From: Acidimicrobiales bacterium
Lineage (GTDB): Bacteria > Actinomycetota > Acidimicrobiia > Acidimicrobiales > Iamiaceae
Assembly: GCA_030447445.1 (NCBI GenBank)
Contig: JAUJOW010000010.1
Span: 1 to 59,907, forward strand
Direction of reading: 5' to 3'
DNA length: 59,907 bases
Below, piece by piece: positions 23,717 to 31,687 of the stretch; within the stretch, counting starts at the first letter, position 1, and each line of letters starts with the position of its first letter. The position numbers and the translations under genes are program-made. The notes beneath the pieces were generated by a model. That model saw only the letters and a list, made by a program, of their open reading frames with translations. It searched no databases and was not told the origin of the DNA.

Positions 23717-25450
23717 GTGCGCACCCGCAGGCAGGCCGTGCCCCTCGTCCTCATCGTCCTCGTCGCCGTGGTCGGGGTGGGCTTCACCGTCGCCGCCGGT
23801 CGCTCCCCCCAGCTCGGGCTGGACCTCCAAGGCGGCTTCTCCGTGGTCCTGTCGGCCAAGGGCAACCCGCCCGAGGACAGCGTGGAGAAGGCCAAGGAGA
23901 TCATCCGCCAGCGCATCGACGGCCTGGGTGTGGCCGAGCCGGAGGTGACCCGTCAGGGAGACAACGTCATCGTCCAGCTTCCCGGCGTGCGGGACCGGAA
24001 GAAGGCCCAGGCCATCGTCGGGCGCACGGCCAAGCTCGAGTTCCGCCCGGTGCTGCAGGCCGGTCTGCCCTACGACAAGGAGGCCGACCTCGCCGCCGGG
24101 GAGGACCCCTGCCAGGCGGCCGCAGCCCCCGGCGGCGAGACGCCGCCGCCGTCCTCGGGCGCTCCGTCCTCCACCTCTCCGCCCCTCACCACGGCGCCAC
24201 CGGCGAGCGGCGCTCCCGAGACCACCGGCCCTCCCCCGAGCGAGCCCTCCGGCGACCAGGAGACCGGCGCCCCCGCACCGGTCGTCCCCTCCTACGGCGA
24301 GAGCGCCGCCCCGGCCCTGCCCACCCAGGACGACCCCACCACCACCGCCCCGCCGGAGACCACCCTCCCGCCCGCGACCACCGCCCCACCGGGGACCACG
24401 GCGCCGCCCGCCCAGGACGGCGCGCCCTCCGGCGACGGGACCGGCCAAGGACAGGTCGTGCTGCCGACCCAGGAGAAGGACCAGTGCCTTGCGCTCGGTC
24501 CGGTCGGGTTCGAGGGCAGCGCCCTCAGCTCGGCCCGAGCCGAGATCGAGCCGAACACCGGCGAGTGGCAGGTGTCGGTCAACGTCAAGGGGTCCGAGCG
24601 GGACGTGGCCAACGAGGTGTTCGCCCAGTGCTTCTCGGGCAGTCCCACCTGCCCACCGCTGCCCGGCGGCCAGAGCGGCGCGGTGGCCATCGTCCTCGAC
24701 GAGCAGGTCGTCTCGTTCCCCCGGGTGAACGGGGCCGACCTGGCCAACGAGACCTTCTCCATCTCCGGGGAGTTCTCCCAGTCCGAGGCCAAGGACCTGG
24801 CCCTCGTGCTCCGCTACGGCGCCCTGCCGGTGGAGTTCGTCCGCAGCGCCGAGCAGCAGGTCTCGGCCACCCTGGGGCGTGACTCCCTCGACGCCGGGAT
24901 CGTGGCCGGCATCATCGGTCTGGCCGCCGTCGCCCTCTACATGCTCGTGTACTACCGGGGTCTCGGCCTCGTCGTCCTGCTCGGGCTCACGGTGTGGGCC
25001 GGGCTCATGTACACCGTCATCTCCGACCTGTCCGAGCGGGGCGGACTGGCCCTCACGCTCGCGGGCGTCACCGGCATCATCGTGTCGGTCGGGACCACCG
25101 TCGACTCCTATGTCGTGTACTTCGAGCGGCTGAAGGACGACGTGCAGGCCGGCAAGACCGTGCGCAGCTCGACCGAACGGGGCTTCAAGCGGGCCTTCCG
25201 GACGATCCTCACCGCCGACGTGTCCTCGTTCATCGGCGCCTTCCTCCTGTGGTTCCTCACCGTGGGCCCGGTGAGAGGCTTCGCCTTCTTCCTGGGGCTG
25301 TCGGTGATCCTCGACGTGGTGGTGGCGTACTTCTTCACCCGGCCGCTCGTGTCGATGCTCGGGCGCAACCGGTTCTTCACCGAGGCCCGGTTCTTCGGTG
25401 TGGCCCGCGGCCTCGGGCGAGCACCGGCCGTCGCCGGAGGGGCGTCGTGA
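23717..25450 (+). CDS. secD: Protein translocase subunit SecD, with a Pro/Thr-rich insertion
   Basis: A 577-residue proton-driven subunit that pulls exported proteins across the membrane. Helix 1 is followed by L-G-L-D-L-Q-G-G-F; the second and later helices carry G-I-V-A-G-I-I-G-L and a T-V-D-S-Y-V-V-Y-F-E-R segment near residue 460. Between about residues 135 and 250, in the exported domain, lies a long low-complexity stretch of Pro, Thr, Ser and Ala (T-T-A-P-P repeats). Short-insert SecD proteins lack this. GTG 23717 follows yajC by 2 nt and the stop overlaps secF (GTGA). Confidence 0.94.
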   Translation: MRTRRQAVPLVLIVLVAVVGVGFTVAAGRSPQLGLDLQGGFSVVLSAKGNPPEDSVEKAKEIIRQRIDGLGVAEPEVTRQGDNVIVQLPGVRDRKKAQAIVGRTAKLEFRPVLQAGLPYDKEADLAAGEDPCQAAAAPGGETPPPSSGAPSSTSPPLTTAPPASGAPETTGPPPSEPSGDQETGAPAPVVPSYGESAAPALPTQDDPTTTAPPETTLPPATTAPPGTTAPPAQDGAPSGDGTGQGQVVLPTQEKDQCLALGPVGFEGSALSSARAEIEPNTGEWQVSVNVKGSERDVANEVFAQCFSGSPTCPPLPGGQSGAVAIVLDEQVVSFPRVNGADLANETFSISGEFSQSEAKDLALVLRYGALPVEFVRSAEQQVSATLGRDSLDAGIVAGIIGLAAVALYMLVYYRGLGLVVLLGLTVWAGLMYTVISDLSERGGLALTLAGVTGIIVSVGTTVDSYVVYFERLKDDVQAGKTVRSSTERGFKRAFRTILTADVSSFIGAFLLWFLTVGPVRGFAFFLGLSVILDVVVAYFFTRPLVSMLGRNRFFTEARFFGVARGLGRAPAVAGGAS

Positions 25451-26676
25451 AGCCACGGGGCGTCCTCGGTCGGCTGTACCACGGCGAGACCAACGTCGAC
25501 TTCATCGGCCGCTGGAAGCTCTGGTTTGCCATATCCGGCCTCGTGATGCTCGTCGGCCTGGCCGCCTTCGCCGCCCGGGGGCTGAACCTGGGCATCGACT
25601 TCACCGGCGGCAACGTGTGGCAGGTGCCGGCCAATGAGGCGTCGGTGGAGCAGGTGAACGACCGGCTCGGGGCCATCGGGTTCGACGACACCAAGGTGCA
25701 GACCGTGGGCGACGACCTGCGCATCCAGACCCCTCCCTTCGATGGCACACCGGCTGAGCAGGATCGTCGTCAAGCCCAGGTGGTGAGTGCGCTCTCGGAC
25801 GTCACCAGCGTTCCCCGGGCCGAGATCGAAGCCAACCAGAACACCGTGGGGCCGTCCTGGGGGGAGGAGGTCAGCGACAAGGCGGTGCGGGCCCTCATCT
25901 TCTTCCTCGTCGCCATCGCCATCTACATCGCCGTGCGGTTCGAGCTCAAGATGTCCCTGGCCACGCTGGCGGCGCTGGTGCACGACCTGCTCGTCGTGGT
26001 CGGGGTCTACGCCCTGTTCCAGCTACCGGTCACGCCGGCCACCGTCATCGCCATCCTCACCATCCTCGGCTTCTCGATCTACGACGGCATCGTGGTCTTC
26101 GACCGGGTGGACGAGAACACCCGGGCACTGGCCGGGGCGGGGCGCATGACCTACAGCGACATGACGAACCTGTCGCTGAACCAGGTCCTCATGCGGTCGC
26201 TCAACACGTCGGTCACGGCCCTCCTGCCCATCCTCTCGGTGCTGGTCATCGGGGCCGTGGTGCTCGGGGCCACCACCCTCGAGGAGTTCGGCCTGGCCCT
26301 GCTGGTGGGCCAGCTCTCGGGGGCCTACTCGTCGCTCTTCATCGCCTCTCCGGTCCTGGCGCTGCTGAAGGAGCGCGAACCCCGCTATCGGGCACTGCGG
26401 AAGCGGCTCGAGGAGCGGGGCGAGCGCACCACCCGCCGATCGGGTCGGGTGCAACGGGCCGAGGCCGAAGCGGTCCTGGCCGGACCCGACGGCGATGGTC
26501 CCACCCCCGAGGCGGCGGTGGGGGCACCGACCCCCGTCCGGTCGGCCCCGACCACCGCCCGCCCGGCCGGGCGTCGATCCGGCTCGGCCACGAGCACGTC
26601 GACGCCGCCCCGCCCGTCGGGGGCCAGCTCGGCCACCCACCCACCGCGGCCACGCAAGAAGGGCAAGCGGCGTTGA
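25447..26676 (+). CDS. secF: Protein translocase subunit SecF
   Basis: A 409-residue six-helix partner of SecD. The first loop shows L-G-I-D-F-T-G-G, and the C-terminal bundle contains Y-D-G-I-V-V-F-D-R-V-D-E-N and N-T-S-V-T-A-L-L-P, the segments that form the proton pathway with SecD. A cytoplasmic C-terminal extension of about 90 residues is Pro/Arg/Lys-rich and ends K-K-G-K-R-R, as in many actinobacterial SecF proteins. GTG 25447 overlaps the secD stop; apt overlaps its end (TTGA). Confidence 0.94.
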   Translation: MKPRGVLGRLYHGETNVDFIGRWKLWFAISGLVMLVGLAAFAARGLNLGIDFTGGNVWQVPANEASVEQVNDRLGAIGFDDTKVQTVGDDLRIQTPPFDGTPAEQDRRQAQVVSALSDVTSVPRAEIEANQNTVGPSWGEEVSDKAVRALIFFLVAIAIYIAVRFELKMSLATLAALVHDLLVVVGVYALFQLPVTPATVIAILTILGFSIYDGIVVFDRVDENTRALAGAGRMTYSDMTNLSLNQVLMRSLNTSVTALLPILSVLVIGAVVLGATTLEEFGLALLVGQLSGAYSSLFIASPVLALLKEREPRYRALRKRLEERGERTTRRSGRVQRAEAEAVLAGPDGDGPTPEAAVGAPTPVRSAPTTARPAGRRSGSATSTSTPPRPSGASSATHPPRPRKKGKRR

Positions 26677-27206
26677 CCCAGCCGGATGCGAGCTGGCTCG
26701 CCGGCCACGTCCGGGACATCCCCGACTTCCCGAAGCCCGGCGTGGTGTTCAAGGACATCACGCCCCTGCTGGCCCATGCCGAGGCCTTCCGGGCCACCGT
26801 GGACGGCATCGCCGACTGCTTCGCCGGGGAGCGCATCGACCGGGTGCTCGGCATCGAGGCCCGCGGGTTCATCGTGGCGGCACCGGTCGCCTACCGCTTC
26901 GGGGCCAGCTTCGTGCCCGTGCGCAAGGCCGGGAAGCTGCCCTGGGAGATCGAGCGCCAGGAGTACGAGCTCGAGTACGGCACCGACCTGCTCGAGATCC
27001 ACCGTGACGCCATCCAGCCCGGTGAGCGGGTCCTCGTGGTCGACGACGTGATGGCCACCGGCGGCACGGCGGCGGCGACCACCCGCCTGGTCGAGAAGCT
27101 GGGTGGGGAGGTGGTGGGCCTGGGGTTCATCATCGAGCTGGCCTTCCTGGGGGGCCGCGACAGGATCCCCGGCCATCGGGTGGTCAGCCTCATCAGCTAC
27201 GCCTGA
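26673..27206 (+). CDS. apt: Adenine phosphoribosyltransferase
   Basis: A 177-residue purine-salvage enzyme forming AMP from adenine and PRPP. The PRPP loop is L-V-V-D-D-V-M-A-T-G-G-T-A and an upstream G-I-E-A-R-G-F contributes to the base pocket; length is normal. The start is TTG 26673, overlapping the secF stop (TTGA). The secF-apt-relA order is common in actinobacteria and links adenine salvage and the stringent response only by position. Confidence 0.94.
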   Translation: MTQPDASWLAGHVRDIPDFPKPGVVFKDITPLLAHAEAFRATVDGIADCFAGERIDRVLGIEARGFIVAAPVAYRFGASFVPVRKAGKLPWEIERQEYELEYGTDLLEIHRDAIQPGERVLVVDDVMATGGTAAATTRLVEKLGGEVVGLGFIIELAFLGGRDRIPGHRVVSLISYA

Positions 27207-27336
27207 CGCACCGCTCGTGAGCTCCTCCCTCCCCGCCGACGCCAAGAGCGGACAGGCACAGTGCCTTGGCCTTCTCGGCGCCGTACGGCGACGACAATCG
27301 GCCACGCCGGCGCCTGAACGTGCAGCCTCTGACCCG

Positions 27337-27342
27337 TATCCT
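27337..27342 (+). promoter_or_regulatory. Leaderless -10 box (TATCCT) for relA
   Basis: TATCCT, a 6-nt spacer (GAGGTG), then ATG 27349. The GAGGTG could also act as a weak ribosome-binding site, but it is too close to the start for normal spacing. Confidence 0.5.
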
Positions 27343-27348
27343 GAGGTG

Positions 27349-29592
27349 ATGGCGACGACGGTCGACCGAGTGCTCCCGTGGCGCAGGACGGCAGCCCCAC
27401 CCGCGGTCGAGGTCGCCCCGCTCGTGGCCGCCTTCCGGGCCCGGCACCCCAAGGCGGCGACGCAGCTCATCACCCGGGCCTACGCCCACGCCGCCGAGGC
27501 CCACACTGGCCAGCTCCGCCGGTCCGGGGAGGCCTACATCAGCCACCCCCTGTCGGTGGCGATGATCGTCGCCGACCTCGGCCTCGACGACGTGACCATC
27601 GCCGCCGCTCTCCTCCACGACGCCGTGGAGGACACCGGCGCCACCCTCGCCGACGTCGAGCGGGACTTCGGCCCGCAGGTGGCGGCCCTCGTCGACGGGG
27701 TGACCAAGCTCGAGCGCATCAAGTTCGACTCCAAGGAGGCCCAGCAGGCCGCCACCATCCGCAAGATGCTCGTGTCGATGTCACGGGACCTGCGGGTGGT
27801 GATCATCAAGCTGGCCGACCGTCTCCACAACATGCGCACGCTGGCCGCCCTCCCCGAGGAGAAGCAGCAGCGCATCGCCCGGGAGACCGTCGAGGTGTAT
27901 GCGCCGATCGCCCACCGGCTGGGCATGCAGGACCTCAAGCAGCAGCTCGAGGACCTCGCCTTCGCCACCATGCACCCGAAGCGCTTCGCCGAGATCGACC
28001 ACCTCGTGTCGGTGCGCTCGCCCGAGCGGGACCTGTACCTGACCCAGGTCCTCGAGGAGGTGCGGGGCCGGCTCAAGGAGCTCGGCATCGCCGCCGAGGT
28101 GCGGGGCCGCCCGAAGCACCTCTGGAGCATCTACGAGAAGATGGTGCTGCGGGGCAGGGGCTTCGACGAGATCTACGACCTGGTCGGCATCCGGGTGACC
28201 GTCGAGTCGGTCAAGGACTGCTACGCCGCGCTCGGCTCCATCCACGCCACCTGGAAGCCGGTGCAGGGCCGCTTCAAGGACTACATCGCCCAACCGAAGT
28301 TCAACCTCTACCAGTCGTTGCACACCACCGTGGTCGGCCCGCAGGGCAAGCCGCTCGAGGTCCAGATCCGCACCCGGGAGATGCACAGCCGGGCCGAGTA
28401 CGGCGTGGCCGCCCACTGGTCGTACAAGGACGGGCGAGGCGCCGGGCCGAGCGGTTCGGGTGACGACATGATCTGGCTGAACCGGATCATCGACTGGCAG
28501 GAGGAGATCTCGGACCCCGAGACCTTCTTCGAGGTGCTGAAGGTCGACCTCGAACAGGACGAGGTGTACGTGTTCACCCCGAAGGGCCGGGTCATCACCC
28601 TCGCCCGGGGGGCCACGCCGATCGACTTCGCCTACGCCGTGCACACCGAGGTCGGGCACTCCTGCGTCGGGGCCCGGGTCAACGACCGGTTGGTGGCCCT
28701 CGACCACCGCCTCGAGTCGGGGGACACGTGCCAGATCTTCACCTCCCGGGCCGAGAACGTCGGCCCCAAGCGGGACTGGCTGGCCATCGTGGGCACGCCC
28801 CGGGCCGCCAACAAGATCCGTCAGTGGTTCTCCCGGGAGCGCCGGGAGGACGCCCGCGAGACGGGCCGGGAGGAGCTCGTCAAGGCCATGCGCCGCGACG
28901 GGCTCCCGGTGCAGAAGCTGCCCCCGACCCTCCTCGGCGAGGTCGCCACCTCGCTCAACTACCTCGACGTCGACGCCCTCCACGCCGCCATCGGCGAGCA
29001 CCACGTCTCGGCCCAATCGGTGGCGGCCCGGGTCAGCCGGCTCCTGCGGGGCGGGGGGCCCGAGGTCGAGGAGCAGCTCCCCGCCACCACCCGCGACCGG
29101 CGCCGGGTCGGCCCCGACCGGCGCAAGACCGGCGTCCACGTCGAGGGCCTCGACGACGTCATGGTCCGCCTGTCGCGCTGCTGCACCCCCGTGCCGGGCG
29201 ACGAGATCATGGGCTTCGTCACCCGCGGGCGGGGCGTGTCGGTCCACCGGTCCGACTGCGCCAACGCCGTGTCCCTGTCGGGTGAGCAGGGCGACCGCCT
29301 GATCGAGGTGGAGTGGGACGAGCAGGCGGCGGGAGACTTCGTGGCCTCCATGGAGGTCAAGGCCCTCGACCGGCCGCGGCTGCTCGGCGACGTGTCCTCG
29401 GCCCTGGCCGACCACCACGTCAACATCCTGAGCGCCGAGTCCCGGGCCGGGGCCGACCGGATCACCTCCATGCGCTTCGAGTTCGAGCTCGGCGACCCGT
29501 CGCACCTCGGGGCCGTGGTGCGGTCGGTCAAGGCCATCGACAGCGTCTATGACGCCTACCGGGTCGTCCCCGGCGCCGCCGCCAAGACCTGA
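27349..29592 (+). CDS. relA: Bifunctional (p)ppGpp synthetase/hydrolase, Rel/SpoT family
   Basis: A 747-residue stringent-response enzyme. Order of domains: HD hydrolase (L-L-H-D-A-V-E-D at residues 88-95), synthetase with G-R-F-K-D at 307-311, TGS (about 405-465), a Cys-containing zinc-finger-type domain with R-C-C-T-P-V-P-G-D, and a C-terminal ACT domain. The R-x-K-D form of the synthetase loop is the one found in bifunctional enzymes, as opposed to E-x-D-D in synthetase-only RelA. ATG 27349 is supported by the promoter box. It transfers pyrophosphate from ATP to GDP/GTP and also removes it. Confidence 0.95.
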   Translation: MATTVDRVLPWRRTAAPPAVEVAPLVAAFRARHPKAATQLITRAYAHAAEAHTGQLRRSGEAYISHPLSVAMIVADLGLDDVTIAAALLHDAVEDTGATLADVERDFGPQVAALVDGVTKLERIKFDSKEAQQAATIRKMLVSMSRDLRVVIIKLADRLHNMRTLAALPEEKQQRIARETVEVYAPIAHRLGMQDLKQQLEDLAFATMHPKRFAEIDHLVSVRSPERDLYLTQVLEEVRGRLKELGIAAEVRGRPKHLWSIYEKMVLRGRGFDEIYDLVGIRVTVESVKDCYAALGSIHATWKPVQGRFKDYIAQPKFNLYQSLHTTVVGPQGKPLEVQIRTREMHSRAEYGVAAHWSYKDGRGAGPSGSGDDMIWLNRIIDWQEEISDPETFFEVLKVDLEQDEVYVFTPKGRVITLARGATPIDFAYAVHTEVGHSCVGARVNDRLVALDHRLESGDTCQIFTSRAENVGPKRDWLAIVGTPRAANKIRQWFSRERREDARETGREELVKAMRRDGLPVQKLPPTLLGEVATSLNYLDVDALHAAIGEHHVSAQSVAARVSRLLRGGGPEVEEQLPATTRDRRRVGPDRRKTGVHVEGLDDVMVRLSRCCTPVPGDEIMGFVTRGRGVSVHRSDCANAVSLSGEQGDRLIEVEWDEQAAGDFVASMEVKALDRPRLLGDVSSALADHHVNILSAESRAGADRITSMRFEFELGDPSHLGAVVRSVKAIDSVYDAYRVVPGAAAKT

Positions 29593-29652
29593 CGCGGCCG
29601 GTTCCGCCGCCGGCGGGCGCCGGGCGATATTCGGTGGCGGCGGGCCCCGAGC

Positions 29653-29669
29653 GGGGGCACGCTTCCCCC
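29653..29669 (+). terminator. Short G5/C5 hairpin after relA
   Basis: GGGGG (29653-29657) and CCCCC (29665-29669) enclose a 7-nt loop, 60 bp after the relA stop. It could end relA transcription before the methyltransferase gene. No U-tract is present. Confidence 0.35.
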
Positions 29670-29691
29670 ATGACGATGGCCATGGTGTTCC

Positions 29692-30249
29692 GTGCCCGCC
29701 TCGCAGCGGACACGGTGGGGATGGCACCAGCTCACTGACACCCACGCCCATCGCCTCGTACGCGCCGCCGGCGTCGGTCCCGGCGACCTCGTGCTCGACG
29801 TCGGTGCGGGCACGGGGGCGATCACCGCACCCCTCGTCGCCGCCGGGGCCCGTGTGGTGGCCGTGGAGCTCCACCCCGGGCGGGCCGAGGCCCTCCGCAC
29901 GCGGTTCGAGGGGAGGGGGGTCACGGTGGTGCGCACCGACGCCGCCGACCTGTTGCTGCCCCGCCGACCCTTCCGGGTCGTGGCCAACCCACCGTTCGGG
30001 ATCACCACCGCGCTATTGCGACGACTGCTGGCGCCGGGCAGTCGACTCATCCGAGCCGATCTGATCGTTCCCGTCCACGTCGCCCATCGCTGGGCGATCG
30101 GCCGAGCTCCCGGAGATCGACGGTGGCGGGCCCAGTTCGACGCCACCGTCGAGAGGCGCCTCCCGCCGTCGGCCTTCCGCCCGCCGGGTCCGCCGTCGGC
30201 CGCGCTGGTCGTGCGCCGACGGTCGCTCGCCCTGCTCGCCGATCGGTGA
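29692..30249 (+). CDS. rRNA adenine N6-methyltransferase family protein, short Erm-like
   Basis: A 185-residue Rossmann-fold methyltransferase of the KsgA/Erm group. It starts R-T-R-W-G-W-H-Q-L-T-D, then motif I is V-L-D-V-G-A-G-T-G-A-I-T, and the catalytic motif IV is N-P-P-F-G. Erm enzymes methylate A2058 of 23S rRNA; KsgA acts on 16S. Typical Erm proteins are about 250 residues. This one ends soon after the catalytic domain, lacking most of the C-terminal helical domain, like the short mycobacterial Erm(37). GTG 29692 is the likely start. Whether it gives macrolide resistance is unknown. Confidence 0.75.
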   Translation: MPASQRTRWGWHQLTDTHAHRLVRAAGVGPGDLVLDVGAGTGAITAPLVAAGARVVAVELHPGRAEALRTRFEGRGVTVVRTDAADLLLPRRPFRVVANPPFGITTALLRRLLAPGSRLIRADLIVPVHVAHRWAIGRAPGDRRWRAQFDATVERRLPPSAFRPPGPPSAALVVRRRSLALLADR

Positions 30250-30407
30250 GGAGGGCAGGTTCGTGCGTCAAGTCGGGTTGGTGCGCTGGCTCGGGCGTGA
30301 CCGGCTCTGGCGCACGCGCCTCAACGGCTGGGCGCTCTTCGTTGACCCGGGACCGCAGGGGGGACGGCCGGCGAGTAACGGGCGCTCGGCGGGGCGGGCG
30401 GTCCCGG

Positions 30408-30413
30408 TAGCCT
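30408..30413 (+). promoter_or_regulatory. Leaderless -10 box (TAGCCT) for hisS
   Basis: TAGCCT, an 8-nt spacer, then GTG 30422. This supports starting hisS at 30422 rather than at an in-frame GTG 159 bp upstream. Confidence 0.5.
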
Positions 30414-30421
30414 CGCCGGTC

Positions 30422-31687
30422 GTGTCCTCGTCGCCGCCGTTCAAGGCCCCGGTGGGGACGCGGGACGTGCTCCCCCCCGAGTCACGCCGCTGGGAGGCGA
30501 TGCTCACCACGTTCGCCACGATCGTCGAAGCCGCTGGCTACGGCCTCGTGCAGTCCCCCCTCTTCGAGGACATCGAGGTCTTCCGCCGCATCGGCGAGGG
30601 CACCGACGTGGTGGGCAAGGAGATGTACGACTTCGTGGACCGCGGGCAGCGCCACGTCGCCCTGCGTCCCGAGGGCACGGCGCCGGTGGCCCGGGCCTTC
30701 GTCCAGCATCGGCCCGCCACCCCCTGGAAGGCCTGGTACGCCACCCCGTGCTTCCGCTACGAGCGCCCGCAGGCCGGCCGCTACCGCCAGCACCACCAGG
30801 TCGGCGTGGAGGCCATCGGCTCGCCGGACCCCGACCTCGACGTCGAGGTGATCACCGTCGGCCGGGACCACCTGGCCGCCCTCGGCCTGCGCCGGGTCAC
30901 CCTGCTGCTCAACTCGATGGGGACCCGAGCGGACCGGACCCGCTACACCGAGGCCCTGCGAGGCTGGCTCGAGGACCGGCGCGGCCACCTGGCCGAGGAG
31001 GATCGCGACAAGATCGCCACCCACCCGATGCGGGTGCTCGACTCCAAGCGCCCGGCCACCCGCGCCGCCACCGGCGACGCCCCCCGCATCACCGACCACC
31101 TCAGCGACGAGGCCGGCGCCCACTTCGAACGGGTGCAGGCCGGGTTGGCCAGCACGGGCACCGACGTGGTGCTCGAACCCCGGTTGGTGCGCGGCCTCGA
31201 CTACTACACCCACACCACCTTCGAGCTCGTCTCCTCGGCCCTCGAGACGGCCCAGAGCACCCTGGTCGGCGGGGGCCGCTACGACGGGCTGATCGAGTCG
31301 CTCGGTGGCCCGCCCACGCCGGGCATCGGGTTCGGTTCGGGCATCGAGCGGGTGCTCCTGGCCTGTGACGCCGAGGAGGCCCTGCCGGCCCCCGAGGGGG
31401 CGGTGCAGGTGTTCGTGGTCGACGTGGCCGGGGGGGAGGCGGCCCGAGACCTCTCCATCGAGCTGCGCCGGGCCGGCATCGGCGCCGAGCGGGCCTTCGA
31501 CGCCCGGTCGATGCGAGCCCAGATGAAGGCCGCCGACCGCTCCGGGGCCCGGGTGGCGCTCATCATCGGCGAGCAGGAGGAGGTCGACGGCACCGTGGCC
31601 GTGCGCAGCCTCCTCGGCGACGAGCGCAGCCAGGTGGCGGTGCCTCGCCAGAAGGTCGTGGCCCACCTCGGTGAGCTGCTGGCATGA
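30422..31687 (+). CDS. hisS: Histidine--tRNA ligase
   Basis: A 421-residue class II synthetase. Motif 1 region is F-K-A-P-V-G-T-R-D-V-L-P-P, motif 2 is F-R-Y-E-R-P-Q-A-G-R-Y-R-Q, the histidine-specific loops are V-R-G-L-D-Y-Y-T and G-G-G-R-Y-D-G-L, and motif 3 is G-F-G-S-G-I-E-R. A C-terminal anticodon-binding domain follows. GTG 30422 is set by the promoter box. The stop overlaps aspS (ATGA), the usual hisS-aspS pairing. Confidence 0.95.
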   Translation: MSSSPPFKAPVGTRDVLPPESRRWEAMLTTFATIVEAAGYGLVQSPLFEDIEVFRRIGEGTDVVGKEMYDFVDRGQRHVALRPEGTAPVARAFVQHRPATPWKAWYATPCFRYERPQAGRYRQHHQVGVEAIGSPDPDLDVEVITVGRDHLAALGLRRVTLLLNSMGTRADRTRYTEALRGWLEDRRGHLAEEDRDKIATHPMRVLDSKRPATRAATGDAPRITDHLSDEAGAHFERVQAGLASTGTDVVLEPRLVRGLDYYTHTTFELVSSALETAQSTLVGGGRYDGLIESLGGPPTPGIGFGSGIERVLLACDAEEALPAPEGAVQVFVVDVAGGEAARDLSIELRRAGIGAERAFDARSMRAQMKAADRSGARVALIIGEQEEVDGTVAVRSLLGDERSQVAVPRQKVVAHLGELLA

